The translations under genes were made by a program, and so were the position numbers. A DNA stretch of 64,000 bases from Thalassia testudinum (lineage: Eukaryota; Streptophyta; Magnoliopsida; Alismatales; Hydrocharitaceae): positions 75,628,001-75,692,000 of the forward strand of contig JAZHRO010000002.1 in the NCBI GenBank assembly GCA_037157565.1. Reading direction: 5' to 3'. Each line of letters begins with the position of its first letter. Positions within the stretch are counted from its first letter, which is position 1. Under the pieces are notes generated by a model, which did no database searches, was not told the origin of the DNA, and saw only the letters and a list, made by a program, of their open reading frames with translations. Shown piece by piece: positions 35,036 through 47,066 of the stretch.

Positions 35036-37763
35036 TGTTACGACCTAGTTCCCGAATCCCTATAAGACACGAGATCGGCCTGACTCGACTGATCCCAAGA
35101 CCCAGTCGTCCAACGAGAAATAACCAAAAAGCAGGAAAGTAAACCACATTCACTATGCTAAGTAACTAACAGTAAAAGAGTACAACAGTAAAGAAGTAAA
35201 AGCTACTACAGTATATGTCACCACCACAACCCTAAACAGTAGCAAGGTACAAGAACGTAAAGGTACAGAAAAGTAAAGGTACATAATGTAAAATACAGGA
35301 GTCTAAACTCACTACTACAAAGAAGTACAGCAAAAGAAGCTATTGCTACTGGGCTCTATTGGGCCCAACGCCCTTTGTAGTCATAGACTCGGGCTGCTCA
35401 ACACCTGGACCTGAAAAGGGGTTATGAGTACACAAAGTTAGCGAACGCTGAGTAGAATGGCAACCAACTACTAAAGCAGTAAAAGTGAATAGGTAGTTGT
35501 TTATTCCAATTACCTTATTTCACAAATTATTCCTTTTCACCCATTGGGTTATTTATTAGATCTCTTTATTGATCTTGAATGTTCTTCGTGGGAACGATCT
35601 TGATTGCAGTCTTTTCCGAAGAGTAGAAGTCGCACGTGGTGATCTCCTGGCCGGAAGAGTCCCCTGTGGTGGTCCTACACCCAGTCAACCACCCCAAGGT
35701 CATGGACAGATGTAACGGTGACTACGGCACGCGTGATAAGCGCACGGGTAGCTACCCCGCACTGGCACGCGGTCAGTCGTTTCCGTTAACGGGTGCACCC
35801 AAGTACAGCACAGAACAGCATAGGGCCTACCCCTCTCAGTTACAGGGGTCTAGCCCCTAAGAACCAAAAAGGGGTCTCGCCCCTCCACAGTCTGCGCACC
35901 CTCGCCTGACTACCCTAGTTTGCCCAGTGGGCCTAACAAGTCGGTATAGGGTGGCTAGCTGAACCCCTGGCCCCGTGGGATGGCTAGCTCTCTCCTTACA
36001 CTAGTAGCTCTCCTTGGTACAGTGTACACGAGGGCCAAGAAGTCGGTGCAGAGTGGCCAATCCTAACCCCAGGTCCCGACCCAAGGGCAACTATCTCCAC
36101 TCTACACTAAACAGGGGACAGTCACTCTCCTTGTATTATGTACTAAAGGGCCAGCACACTTCCCCACTCACATTTCCAGATCCATTCCATTCATTTCCAA
36201 GAGTTCTACTCCTAATTCCCCATAGGATTCATGCTCATGTTCCTCATGCCATTCCATACCAAGTTTCATCATTTCTATTCTCATTCTCAGGTTCCACACA
36301 TGCAGCTCATATTTCTATCATTCACATTTCCATTCTCAGATTATATACATGCAGCTCATATTTCTATCATTCACATTTCCATTATCAGATTATACACATG
36401 CAGCTCATGTTATATCTTTTAATGTATACAACAGGTAAGGTTACATGCAACTGTTTCACTAGAACAGTTAATTCATACTTCACAGGTAGCTTTGTTTATT
36501 TCCAGGCAGTTGTTCACATTTCTGTCTACTCATTCAAGACTGCAATTCAATCACGCATACAGACATTTCAAGTATTTCTCATCCTAGGATTCATGCCATA
36601 TCCTAGGTTCTAATCGTTCATTCCACACAAACATTTAGATTTATAATTAAATTAGGGGAAGCCACTCTACCAGTCAACCCAGGAGTATTGGGGGCTCGAA
36701 CGGTAGGCTCACGTGCCTCAGCAAGCCTTGAACCTGCAACGGAATGAAGTCCTATGGCAAGGAACAATCACGAAGGAATATTCAGAATAGTATAGAAAGC
36801 CTTCTAACAAGTAAAGGAACTCACAAGGAAAACAACGGTATCTTATTTGCATAAAATAGACCTCAAATGGACCCTAAACAGGTCAAAAAGAAGGCTACTG
36901 ACTCAAACGTCCAGGGACTCTTCTAGACCGTCTGGACCCAGCTCCAGACGTCCGACCTCCACTCTGGACGTCTGGAAGTGCTTCCAACCGTCTGGTAAGT
37001 CACCCAGACATCTGAAATGTGTGGGAGGGCATGCCCCGTGCCTTCCTGAAGCAAATCCTGCATGCGACAACCAAATCTTCTCAATAAAGCCATGCGAAGC
37101 ATAGCAGCGGAGCGACCTACATGGTCGTGTCCACAAAGGGAACGTACCTTCGCTGAGATCTCTCTTCAGACGTCTGGAATCGCCTCTAGACGTCCTCTCC
37201 GTCGTCTGGACATCACTCCAAACGTCTGATTCTGGGAAAAACCCAGAACCAGAACCTTCTCCCGCTCGCTCTCGTCGCGCGCATCCGCGCTCGCCTGCAG
37301 CTCCGGCTGCAACTGCATCAGGATCGACTTCCTGATGTACTCCTCTCGCACATGCCGCTCCAGCCGTGTGCCCTCTAGTGAGCTCCCACACAAGCTCGCA
37401 AACTCGAGTTCCTCCTCTTCTCCTCACGCTGCTCCTCCTCATCGTCGCCCTCGCGCTCACTCGCTCGTGCTAGCTCTCTCGCTGGGGTGGAGAGGAAGAG
37501 AGGAAGGTGGCTGGATTGGGGAGAACGAGAGAGGGGGAAGGGGTTTATAAGGTTGGTGGGTTAGGGTTTGCTAGAGGCGGGGAGAGAGAGAAGAAGGGAA
37601 GGAAAAAGAGTGTACTGTCTACGTGCTGCCCGCACCCAAACGCGAAGGTTTTGCACAAAAAATTCAATTTCCAGACGTTTCGGAAGCTGTCCTGACGTCT
37701 GACCAGATGTCTGACTGACAGTCCAGATGTCTTAAAAGGCTTAGGACAGAATGGGTCTTTATA
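35036..37763 (-). repeat. 5' LTR of the chromovirus
   Basis: It is the homologue of 27250-30006 with clear divergence: it lacks a short box-containing stretch that the 3' LTR has near 29110-29190. It is 2,728 bp. A minus-strand TATA-like cttataaacccc lies near 37550. One exact AGACGTCT box remains (about 37168), with many decayed copies at 36910-37230 and 37670-37735. Confidence 0.9.
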
Positions 37764-38820
37764 GAGGATGAGTGCGTGAGGCACGATGTGTGGAGGGGAG
37801 TGGGGTAGGGACTTGATCCCAGTGTTCAAACGCGAACAGGTAGAAGCACAAAACACCTTTATCTACTGCTGGGGCACCTTCGATTGACGATGTGGGACTA
37901 TCTTTCCCACTGTTCTTTGCAACGCAGCAGCAAAAGGAAACGCCTCCAATTGAGGGTGAAGGTGTGGCTGTAGGTTCTAATTGACTACCTGGGAAGAGTC
38001 CTGGAGTCCAGCCGTGAGTCCTGGGATGGAGTCGTGAGTGATTGTGGCTGGATCACTGCAACCGAGGACGAAGAAGTCTAGGGCAGTGGCGGAGGTCCAG
38101 CTATCACCTGAAAAGAAGAAGACGGCCTCTCAGCCATGTCAGAGATGCTCAAGGGGTTCACCTGAGTGTGGCGAGGGTGATGGTGGTGGTTTCTAGTAGC
38201 GAGGAGGTGTGTGCATGTGTGGCGAAGTCGGTGAAGGTGCGGGAAGGTGGTAGAGTTCGGTGAGTGATTGGTGTGGCCATTAGCTCTAATAGTGTTAGGG
38301 CTTTTGGTCGTGGGGATACGACAGAGCTTCTAGATGTTGTGGTGAAGTGATTGGTGTAGTGGAGCTAGTAGAGGCCTCCGTAGGAGCTTGGTTGGAGTGG
38401 AGGGAGATGATGGTGGTGGTGATCGAATTGGTGGTTGAACCTAAGAGCTAACGAGTTGGAAAGGATCAATGTGGGAAGGGGAAGAGATAGAGGGACTTAG
38501 GGAGAGAGATGACTGGCGGAGGACACCAGTTGTGATGGATCGGAACCGGAGAAGAAGGTGTTGACGGCTATATGGTGGTGATGAAGGAGAGGGAGAGAGC
38601 GGTCGTGCGTTGGTGGGCGACGATCGTGATGGAGTGGAGAAGATAGTGGGCCGGCCAATTTGACCGTTGGTCGACTCGATTAGGATGGAGGTGCTCGTTC
38701 GAGACGAAGGTGTGGACGGACAGAGGAGGAGAAGACAAGGGTATTCCGACGTGAAACTTTGCTAAGAGGCTCGGAGTCACGAGAGGGGTCTATTTAAAGA
38801 CCTTAGAGAGGTGTCCAAGC
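37764..38820 (-). repeat. Athila-like LTR D, right segment
   Basis: It continues the LTR interrupted at 27249. It resembles the Athila 5' LTR (56540-57450): a cgatgtgggact block, gcctccaattg, gatggtggtgg-type runs, and a ctatttaaagacc TATA-like site near 38797 (minus strand). It is cut at 38820 by the second Sirevirus-like element and would continue beyond 64000. A minus-strand open frame at 38780-38568 has no domain and is taken as chance. Confidence 0.55.
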
Positions 38821-40591
38821 TATTGACGTAAGAGCACCACGAACGTTAATTTTGATGATAACAAAATACATTTTATTTAACATTTGCATTGAGTTTATAA
38901 GTTTTAGGAGAATGCAAATTGATTCAAGTATGGAGGAGGAGCTCAAGCTCGCGTCCATGGTGGATTGGAGGAGCTTGATAGAGGAGAGGAGCTTCGCCGG
39001 GAGCGAAAGCTTGAAGAAGGAAGGAGATGAAGAATAGGATATATCATTTATTCATGTATTCATTTGTTGTTTCTTTTGCTCTTTATTTTTTGTCTAGATT
39101 ATATGTTAAAGAGCCTCAAAGTAACTAATCTATAGTCCTAGGAACACCTACTTTACCCTAGGATACTTAGGCTTTTTCGTAGAGAACTTAGAAAGCCAAA
39201 CTAGGCATCAGACAACCTGATCAGATGTCCAACTTGGAAATTAGACGTCTGATCCTTGACTTTAAGACGTCTGACTATTTGATCAAACATCCAAACACTT
39301 AGGTTGAACTTAGTGCCTTCTGTCTGTTGATTCCAGACGACCAGCCCTTAGTCCAGATGTCTTAGAAGACGTCTGATGACCTTGCCAGACGTCCAACTAG
39401 AGGACCGTTGGCTTTATCAGATTAATCTTAGAGGTTAACCTTTAATCTGATCTATTTTCACTTTTAGACATCTGTAGTGATCTCTAAACATCTGATAAGT
39501 AGGCGTTAGGCCCAAATCACCTTTTGTCAGATAATTATAGTCGTTTAGCCTCGGAAAATCCAAACATCCAAACTTTGTGCCAGATGATCGACCTGTTGTC
39601 TGACTAATAAGACCTAGAACCCTGTTTAGGTCTGGACAAAAATAGAAAGGAAACCCGTCTAGATTTAGACGTCTGGTTAGTTTCCCAGACGTCTTATAAC
39701 ACTTCTTTAGACGTCCGTCTTGATCTAACCTAGTTCAGATCTTCCACCCTTGATCAGATGGCTAATTCCTGAATCAAACGAAGACCCAAACATCTGATAA
39801 TAGATTCAAATGTCTAATAACCCTGTCAGAATCATAAATAGCCCAGATTTCCGCCTGATTTGCCTTGGACTTGGTTCCAACGGCTACCTAAGGCTTCCAT
39901 AGCCTTCCAAAGGATTCCTAAGCCATCTATAAATAGAGGGGGAGCCCTCCTTTGTTAGATACACCAAGACACACTAAGAAACACTAGTTTCCACCATATT
40001 TGTGTCCTAGAGAAGTAGAAGAAGTTCTAGCTTTCAAAAGCCATCGTCTTCATCTTGAGAGAATCTTTCTCGCCATGCACCCTCTCTCCCAACTATGATA
40101 ACGAGAGTGACGTCGTGCCGTTGCGTGGTTCACACATCCGTGTTTCCAAGTCAATACACTTCCACCAAAGGGAAGATCATTTACCTATTGTAGCTAGATT
40201 TAATTATTCACTTTGTGGCTTTATAGGATTATTGTAGTTTCATTGTCCTTGGTTGGGTATTCGCTTTGCGAATTCCCATCTCCATCGAGAGACTAAATAC
40301 TCCTCATGAAGAGGAGGGGTTTGAGGCACGCTACCCTCATTCAAAGTAGCATCGGTTGTAAGAGGTTGAACTACCCTCATTCAAGTAGTTCGGATAGTGG
40401 ATTTGAGTGACTCAATCGATCAGGAAATCCTAATTCAAGAGGATTAGGTGGTGATTTTTACTCGAGTTTGGGTTTCCAGCTAAAAATCTCTTGTGAACTT
40501 GTGATTGTTGCTTTTTGTGAGATTGCTTAGTATATTTTCACACATATTCTGCATCACGCATATCTCACCCCCCCTCCTGTAGGGAATTACA
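38821..40591 (+). repeat. 5' LTR of C2
   Basis: It aligns with the start at 63005: tattgacgtaagagcacc here against tgttggtgcaagggcacc there, so the TG terminus has decayed to TA. It ends gtagggaattaca. At least five exact AGACGTCT boxes and many variants lie at 39190-39810, upstream of the TATA box. The small open frame at 38852-39037 recurs in the 3' LTR (63036-63221) but shows no domain and is not counted as a gene. Confidence 0.9.
39928..39935 (+). promoter_or_regulatory. TATA box of C2 5' LTR
   Basis: TATAAATA in an atctataaatagaggg context lies about 100 bp downstream of the box cluster. The arrangement is the same as in the tandem array LTR on the other strand. Confidence 0.65.
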
Positions 40592-40593
40592 TT

Positions 40594-40605
40594 TGGTACC
40601 AGAGC
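40594..40605 (+). promoter_or_regulatory. C2 primer-binding site
   Basis: TGGTACCAGAGC lies two bases after the 5' LTR end (40591). It differs at one position from the usual TGGTATCAGAGC initiator-Met site. Confidence 0.85.
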
Positions 40606-40644
40606 AGGCTTCGCATATCAGTGTAACAACCCGACGAAGATCAA

Positions 40645-40694
40645 ATGGAGGGGAGCAGTTCGACTACCCATCCACCATTTTTTGACGGGAGCAA
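40645..40694 (+). pseudogene. C2 gag, first codons
   Basis: The ATG at 40645 opens a frame that ends HPPFFDGSN, the canonical start of copia gag. The frame is cut after the first two bases of the Asn codon by the Athila insertion; the last five bases (agcaa) are the TSD. The frame resumes at 58381 after the repeated TSD (agtaa, one C-to-T change). Confidence 0.85.
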
Positions 40695-40997
40695 TGTTTA
40701 GAGTGCTGAATCGGGTTTAGGGAGGAGGTTGGACGGAGATGAAAGTGGCTCTGGTGGGGGTTGGACGGCAAGGATGAAGGGGGAAAAGGCGTCTACTAAT
40801 ACGGTGACATGTGGCTAAAGTCAGGGAGGAGGAATCCACCGCAGGTATGGCGGTCGGACAACGAGAAGGAGCAAGGAAGATCGCCGAACGTCGAGGAGCC
40901 TTCGGCCGTGTAAAGACCCATTCTGTTTTGAGCCCTTTAAGACGTCAAGATGGTCGGTCAGATGTCTGGTCGGATGTCTGGACACACTCCCAGATGT

Positions 40998-41086
40998 CTG
41001 GAAATTGAAAATTTGGTACATGACTTCACGTCTGCACGCGGGCTGCGTGCAGACGTAAAGTCATGTACCAAATTTTCAATTTCCAG
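40998..41086. repeat. Near-perfect 42-bp inverted repeat in solo LTR B
   Basis: The left arm 40998-41039 and right arm 41045-41086 are reverse complements with one mismatch (c/t near 41027) and a five-base spacer (gggct). The arms include an LTR box remnant and the cacgtctgcacgc segment. The related LTR A has this segment once (660-710), so the second arm is an inverted copy made in this lineage. Confidence 0.9.
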
Positions 41087-41158
41087 ACTGCGTGCAGACA
41101 GTACCGCTCTTCTCTCTCTTTCCCTCTTCTCTCCTCCATTCGAACCCTAACGCACCTT

Positions 41159-41165
41159 TATAAAA
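41159..41165 (+). promoter_or_regulatory. TATA box of solo LTR B
   Basis: TATAAAA follows a CT-rich tract (41105-41140) and lies 73 bp after the inverted repeat. Its position matches TATATAAGG of solo LTR A. Confidence 0.6.
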
Positions 41166-44100
41166 CCCTCTCCCCCCCTTCCTCTCTTCCCCACTTCACC
41201 ACAAGCCACCTTCCTTCCTCCCTCTCCACTGCAGTTAGAGGGGCAAGCGTGGGAGAGAGCATGAGAGTGAGCGACGAGGAGGAGAGGCAGTGTGAGAGGA
41301 GGAAGAGCTTAAGCTCGCGAGCTCGTGGGGGCTCGCCGGAGGACGCACGACCGGAGTGACACGTGCGGGGGGAGGAGCGTGTTGGGGGAGACATCCCCAA
41401 CACTTGCTGCAGCCAGAGCTGTATGCGAGGAGGCGAGGCCGCGACAGTGCGTGGCGAGGGAGAGCTACAGGTCGTTCTGATTTTGGGTTTTTCCCAAAAT
41501 CAGACGTCTGGTGTGACGTCTAAATGACGGGGTGGACGCCTGGTGACGACACCGAACGTCTGAAAGTAGTATTCCGTGAAGGTACGTTTGTCTTGAGGAT
41601 ACGGCCATGCAGGTCGCACCGTAGCCTCGATCTGCATGGCTAAAAGTGGTTGATTTGCCTGATGCGTGTAGAGATAGCTTCGAGAAGGCGCAGGGCACAC
41701 CCTCCTATGCATTTCGGATGTCAGGATAGCTTACCAGATGACCAGAAGCACTCCCAGACATCCGGAGGAGAGGCCTGATGTCTGGAGCTGGGTCCAAATA
41801 GTCAAGAAGAGGTTTTGGACATCTGAGGTCGACGCAGAACTTGAGGTGAGACTCTGGTTACTTTTAAGACGTCTGGACCTTGTGCTAGACGTCTAGACCT
41901 TGTGCCAGACGTCTGATTTAGGTCTGCAACCTTGTTTTTGACCCGTTTAGGGTCCGTTTAAGGTCCGCTTTACACAAACAAGATATTGGTGTTTTCCTTG
42001 GTTAGTTCCTCTACCTGTCAGAAGACCTTTTATACTGTTCTAAATGTACTATTGTGGTATGTTTCTTGGTATAGGACTTCGATCAGTTGCGGGTTCGGGG
42101 CTTGCTGAGGCACGTGAACCTGTCGTTCGAGCTCCCAATACTCTCGGGTCGTCTGGTAGAGTGGTTTTCCCCTATTTTAATTATAAAACCTGAATGAATA
42201 TGTGAAATTGGATAACTAGAAACCTAGGATGTGGCATGAATCCTAGGACGATAAGGTACTTGCACTGTTTGTATGCGTGTTTGAAATTGCAGTCTTAAAT
42301 TAATAGAAATGTGAACAACTGCCTACTAATAAACAAGAGCTTCCTGTGAAATATGAAATGCCTGTGTTAGTTAAACAGTTACCTGTGACATTACTTGTTG
42401 TATATCTTAAATGATGGAAATACGAGCTACATGTGTATAATCTGAGAATGTAAATGTGAATGATGAAACCGGGTATGGAAAGACATGGGGAAATACGAGC
42501 ATGAACCCTACGGGAAATTAGGAGTAGAGCTCCTGTGAATAAATGGAATGGTTCTAGAAATGTGAGTGGGAAGCGTGCTGGTCCTTGAGTACGTGGTACC
42601 AAGGAGAGCGATTGTCCCCTGTTTAGTGTAGAGCAAAGCTAGTCGCCCTTGGGTTGGGACTCGGGGTTAGGATTGGCCACACTACACCGACTTCTTTGGC
42701 CCTCTCGTACATTGTACTAGGAAGAGCTACTAGTGTAGGGAGAGAGCTAGCCACCCCATGGGGTCCGAGGTTTAGATAGTCACCCTACACCGACTTGTTA
42801 GGCCCACTGGGCAAACCAGGGTTGTCAGACAAGGGTGCGTGGACTGTGGAGGGGCGAGACCCTTGTTTGGTTTTGAGAGGCTAGACCCCTGTTACTGAGA
42901 GGGATAGGCCCTATACTGTCCTGTGCTGTACTTTGGGCGTAACCGTTAGTGGAAATGACTGACTGTGTGCCAGTGCAGGGTAGCTACCCGTGCGCTTATC
43001 GCATGTGCCGTAGTCACCGCTACGTCTGTCCGTGACCTCGGGGTGGTTGACTAGGTGTAAGATCACCACAGGGGACTCTCTCGGCCAGGAGAGCTCCACG
43101 TGTGCCTTCTACTCTTCAGAAAAGACTGCAATCAAGATCGTTTTCACGAGGAACGTTCGAGATCAAGAAAGAGACCTGAGAAATAAACCAATGGATGAAA
43201 AGGAATAACTTGTAAAATAAAGTAATTGGCAAAGATAAATTACCTGTTAGCTTTTACTACTTTAGTTAGTTGGTTACCACTCTACTTAGTGTTCGCTGAC
43301 TCTGTTTACTCATAACCCTTTTCAGGTCTAGGTGTTGAGCAGCCTGAGTCACCGGCTGCAGAGGGTGCTGGGCCCAGTTGAGCCCAGCAGTAGTCTTCCT
43401 GTTGTTGTACTTTCTTTTGTTAGTGAGTTCAGACTCTTGTTACTGTTTACGTTCTGTACTTTGTTTCAGCTTTATTGTTGTGGTGGTGATATGTACTGTT
43501 AGTAGCTTTTACTTCATTTACTGCTTATACTTTTTTACTGTTAGTTACTTAGCATAGTGAATGTGGTTTACTTTCCTGCTTTTTGGTTATTTCTTGTTGG
43601 ATGACTAGGTCTTGGGATTAGTCGAGTCTAGTCGGTCTCGGATCCTGTAGGGATTCGAGAACCAAGTCGTAACAGGCCGTGAGGAGAAGAGACGAATTGT
43701 GGGGATTCACAGCCAATTTCGAGCGTGGAGGAGTCGGGGCGATCTGGGCTTCTTTAAATAGAGCCTTGGAGGTCGGTTAGGGCTTGGGAAGCAAGCATCC
43801 CAAGCAAGGAAAGCTCGTTGGAGTTGGAATCCGTTAGGATACCCATGTCTCTCATGCGAACTGATTGGGAAAGAATCAGATCTCAATGATGGGTTCAGAC
43901 GGACGGGGATTTCTCATAGTATCTCCCTTCCAATTTTAGAGGAGATCCTCCAAGCAATCAGGAGGAACTCTCCTTCCAAAGCTCACCGAAGTAGGATTCC
44001 TCCACTATAATGGAGAGACCTAATTGTGAAAATGATGAAGAAACTAGGGGCTTTTTGTAAAGGTTTTTGAAAGATAGGGGTAGAAATGTAATCAAGCTGG

Positions 44101-44687
44101 ACCTTTTTGTAAACTAGGTCAAGGAAAATTCATCTTGGGTCCAAATTTTCGTACAAACCTAATTTGGATCTAAGGAATCCAATGGTGAAGTTAGATTTTA
44201 GGTTTGACCATGTTTCATTGGGAAATTTATGTAAAAACCTAATTTAGGGCAAATATTTGTTTGAGACCCCATTCTAGGTTAAGATGGGTTCCAATGGCCA
44301 AATTGAAGGTTCTAAACCCTAGAGAATATTTTTCTATAATTTTTAGAGGGCTTAAGTGAATTTTATCCTAACTAAAACCTTGGTTAATCAAGTGGGTCTG
44401 TTTTAAGGTTTCAAGAAGTCATTTAATTCATAGGATACACACAAACCCTTTTCTATCAAATCCAACCCACTTATTATCATATTAAGACCATTTTACCTTT
44501 GTTTAGCCCTTGAGAAAACCCGTGGCTGTACTGCAATGGTAAAATTACATTTTTACCCCTTATTTCTTATTTTCCTCTCAGAAATGTTATTCAGTGAATT
44601 ATGACCTTCAGTTGGTTATGTAGGAGCATTTATTCTCTTCATTGGGTCAAAATGAGTTAGTTAGGGCTCATGATGGTGTTCCCATCA

Positions 44688-46342
44688 TATCCCCATGCTT
44701 AGCTTTTGCTAGTCCCTTAGCAAATTTTAAGGTTGTAACTTTGATTCTAGACCATGTAACCTTTTTGATGCTCAAAATTGTGATGTGTGCTTTCTTCTGT
44801 AGATTAGGTTAGAATGCCGACAGTAGGCCTAGAGGTAGTCAAGTACCAACCAAGATCCGGACCTGACCAGCTTTAGCCTCAGTCTGCCGCGAAGGTTTTT
44901 AAGGCCCACAGGAACTATCCTACGGTTCGTTGGACTCCGCGATTAAAGCACCCATGCTTGCAACATATTTTAGCCTTGGTTCAGTTTGCAGTGCATTTTT
45001 TGTAAGAGAGAGACAGAGGAATTTTCTTTGTTTGGAGAGTTTTCTCTCACTTTTCTTTTTATTTCTAGCTTCTGATTAGCTTCTCAACACGGTCTATATC
45101 GGATTCCTAGCCCCCATCATCATTCCTCGAAGGGTCCCTGGTAGTCGATGCTTCGGGATAGCATTACCCATGGCAACCCCCATAACCCTAGCTTTCGAGA
45201 TTTTGAGATAATCGCCCCCATGGCATTCTGTAGCTAAATCCAGACCCTAGCAATCGACATTTCAGGATAATGCTGCCCATGGCATCTGAACTAGCACAAG
45301 GTGCTTACATGCCCCCGGTAGGATATGTAGATATCCTAGGAGACAAGCACTGAGGAGACGATATGTTATTGCACATCTTCGAGGGAAATTTCTCGCCTCT
45401 CCGCACTGGGAACTCGTCCAAATCAACTTGTGTTGATTGACCGCTCCTAATCCAGGCGACTTTTTTAGAACAATTTAAACGCATTTGCGTGATTTTGATA
45501 CTTATGTGCACTGAACCAGACTGTGTGTGGATTGGGGTGCTTAGGTTACCTTGTCCCACAAACCAGAGGTCAGTTAATGAGGTCGAATACTCCCTAAGCC
45601 TTAGGCCTAATACTTAAGCTTCGCATTTTCCCCAACCTCTTGAGGACTATCCAGATCTTTGAGGATACTTGAATTTTTAAGCCTAGGAGTATAGCCTAAA
45701 AGGCCTAAAATCAGCGTTCCTACTAATCTCTTCTGTGTTTCATTAGCACTTTTTTCCTTTCATTTTCTTTTTCTTGATGTGGTCTAGAACTCAGTTAATT
45801 CCTTAATTTCTTACTAATGAGTATCTCTTTTTTTCTTTTCAACTTGTGCTCCTTTTTGACATTTTTCACTTTTCCCCTTTTTCTCCTCAAGATTTGTATG
45901 TCCTCAAAATTTTCTCTCCTCTCAAATTTTTTTATTCTTTTTCAAGAATTTTATTTAATTTTTTTTTAATTTTTGGAATATGTGATTTATTTTTTATGAA
46001 ACCTTTTCTTGTTAGATGATTTTCACAGCGTTTTGCACTTTCATACCCCCCCATGCCTACGATTTGCAATGTCCCCATTATAAATTAGGTGGGTTCGAGT
46101 TCAGCTTAGATCATTCATTAGAACAGGTTCTGGGTGGGTGAACAGGTCGAGGTGACTGTTGCGGACGATTTCAAGCTTGGGTGCTGGTACCTGAGGTGGG
46201 GTCGGTTGTTCTAATGGATGAACCCTAAATTGCAATGTGAATTTAGCATAGGAATGTCAGGAAAGGTTTCGGGTTTTTAAGAAATGATGGGTTGCCTCCC
46301 ATTAAGCGCTGAGTTTTATGTCATTGGCCGGGCACAATGAGC
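44688..46342 (-). other. Athila H non-coding region between pol and 3' LTR
   Basis: About 1.65 kb separate the integrase stop from the 3' LTR. A frame at 45559-45305 (minus) has no domain. 45770-46010 is T-rich on the plus strand. Some Athila elements carry an env-like frame here; I see none that is convincing. The purine tract next to the 3' LTR is at about 44688-44700. Confidence 0.6.
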
Positions 46343-47066
46343 TCAGGGAGAATGGAGGGTAAAGGATGTCTCAGCCAAATTTGTATCGGTAAGTTCAATG
46401 AACAGTTTGAGTCTCTGACCGTTTACGATGAAAGGTTCTGAATCATGGTTGAGTTGACTGATCTCAACGCCTCCATTTCCAAAGATTCGTCTGACGAGGT
46501 AAGGTCTGATCCATTTCGATCTGAGTTTTCCTAGGAACCATTTTAGTTTAGCATCAAAGAGTAGGACTTTTTGACCAGGGTGAAAGATATTTCTGGATAT
46601 GAGCTTGTCGTGAAAGGGTTTAAGCCGCTCTTTGTAAATTCGCAAATTCTCATACGCGTCATGGTGTAATTCATCGATCTCGCTCATTTGAAGCTTTCTG
46701 TGGGTTCCTACCTTAGAAAGATCTAGATTGCAGTTCCGTACTACCGAATAGGCTTTGTACTCCAATTCGACAGGGAGGTGACATGCCTTCCCGTACACTA
46801 ATCGGAAGGGAGACTTACTTAATTGGGTTTTGTGGGTGGTCCTATAAGCCCACAAAGCCTCAAAAAGAAGGGATAACCAGTCTTTCTTGTCAGGTCAAAC
46901 AGTACCTGAAGGATTTTCTTGATCTCATGATTTGATAGCTTAGTTAGACCATTAGTTTGGGGGTGATAAGGAGTAGAGATTCGGTGTGACACCCCGTATT
47001 TAGTCATCAGTGACTTGAACTGAGCATTAGTGAAAAGGGTCCCTCCATCAGAGATTATAGCACGTG
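46343..47066 (-). pseudogene. Athila H integrase, C-terminal part
   Basis: The segment resumes the integrase core after the solo LTR with AIISDGGTLFTNAQF (second catalytic Asp). It goes on through YGVSHRISTPYHPQTNG, a frame change near 46850, then AYRTTHKTQLSKSPFRLVYGKACHLPVELE and the C-terminal block with KWIRPYLVRRIFGNGGVEI. The stop lies at 46343. In the YHPQTNG segment the expected catalytic Glu reads L (TNGLTKLSN), one more lost residue. Confidence 0.88.

Larger units (their letters stand above)
27250..37763 (-). mobile_element. Complete Tekay/Del-type chromovirus (Ty3/gypsy), decayed
   Basis: A full-length 10.5-kb element has LTRs at 27250-30006 and 35036-37763 and a perfect 5-bp TSD GAGGA (27245-27249 and 37764-37768). 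On the minus strand the order is LTR, Met-type primer site, gag, protease, reverse transcriptase, RNase H, integrase, chromodomain, LTR. The chromodomain and gag type place it with plant Tekay/Del elements. One end base of each LTR terminus has decayed (TG to TT at 27250, CA to TA at 37763). All coding parts carry transitions to stops or frameshifts. Confidence 0.95.
40909..43674 (+). mobile_element. Solo LTR of a Tekay-like element (solo B)
   Basis: It begins TGTAAAGACCCATTCTG and ends AAGTCGTAACA, with a perfect TSD GGCCG (40904-40908 and 43675-43679). It is closely related to the chromovirus LTRs. It holds a TATA box at 41159, four exact AGACGTCT boxes (about 41501-41920) and decayed boxes at 40960-41000. 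A 42-bp inverted duplication at 40998-41086 is not seen in the related LTRs. Confidence 0.92.
40695..44687 (-). repeat. 3' LTR of Athila H with internal deletion and nested solo LTR
   Basis: Its plus-strand left end (tgtttagagtgctgaatcgg) and the part from about 40725 on match the 5' LTR at 55650 and about 57180. The roughly 1.5 kb between those points in the 5' LTR is missing here. Removing the solo LTR at 40909-43674 and one TSD leaves about 1.2 kb. Its head end at 44687 reads TGATGGGAAC on the minus strand, with a purine tract (catggggata) just outside. Confidence 0.85.

Noticed and set aside
36014..36613. A 199-codon open frame in the chromovirus 5' LTR.
   Set aside because: It lies on the strand opposite to the element, in a repetitive LTR stretch, and has no domain.
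38852..39037. A 61-codon frame present in both C2 LTRs (also at 63036).
   Set aside because: Recurrence is explained by the LTR duplication; there is no domain and no sign of coding constraint.
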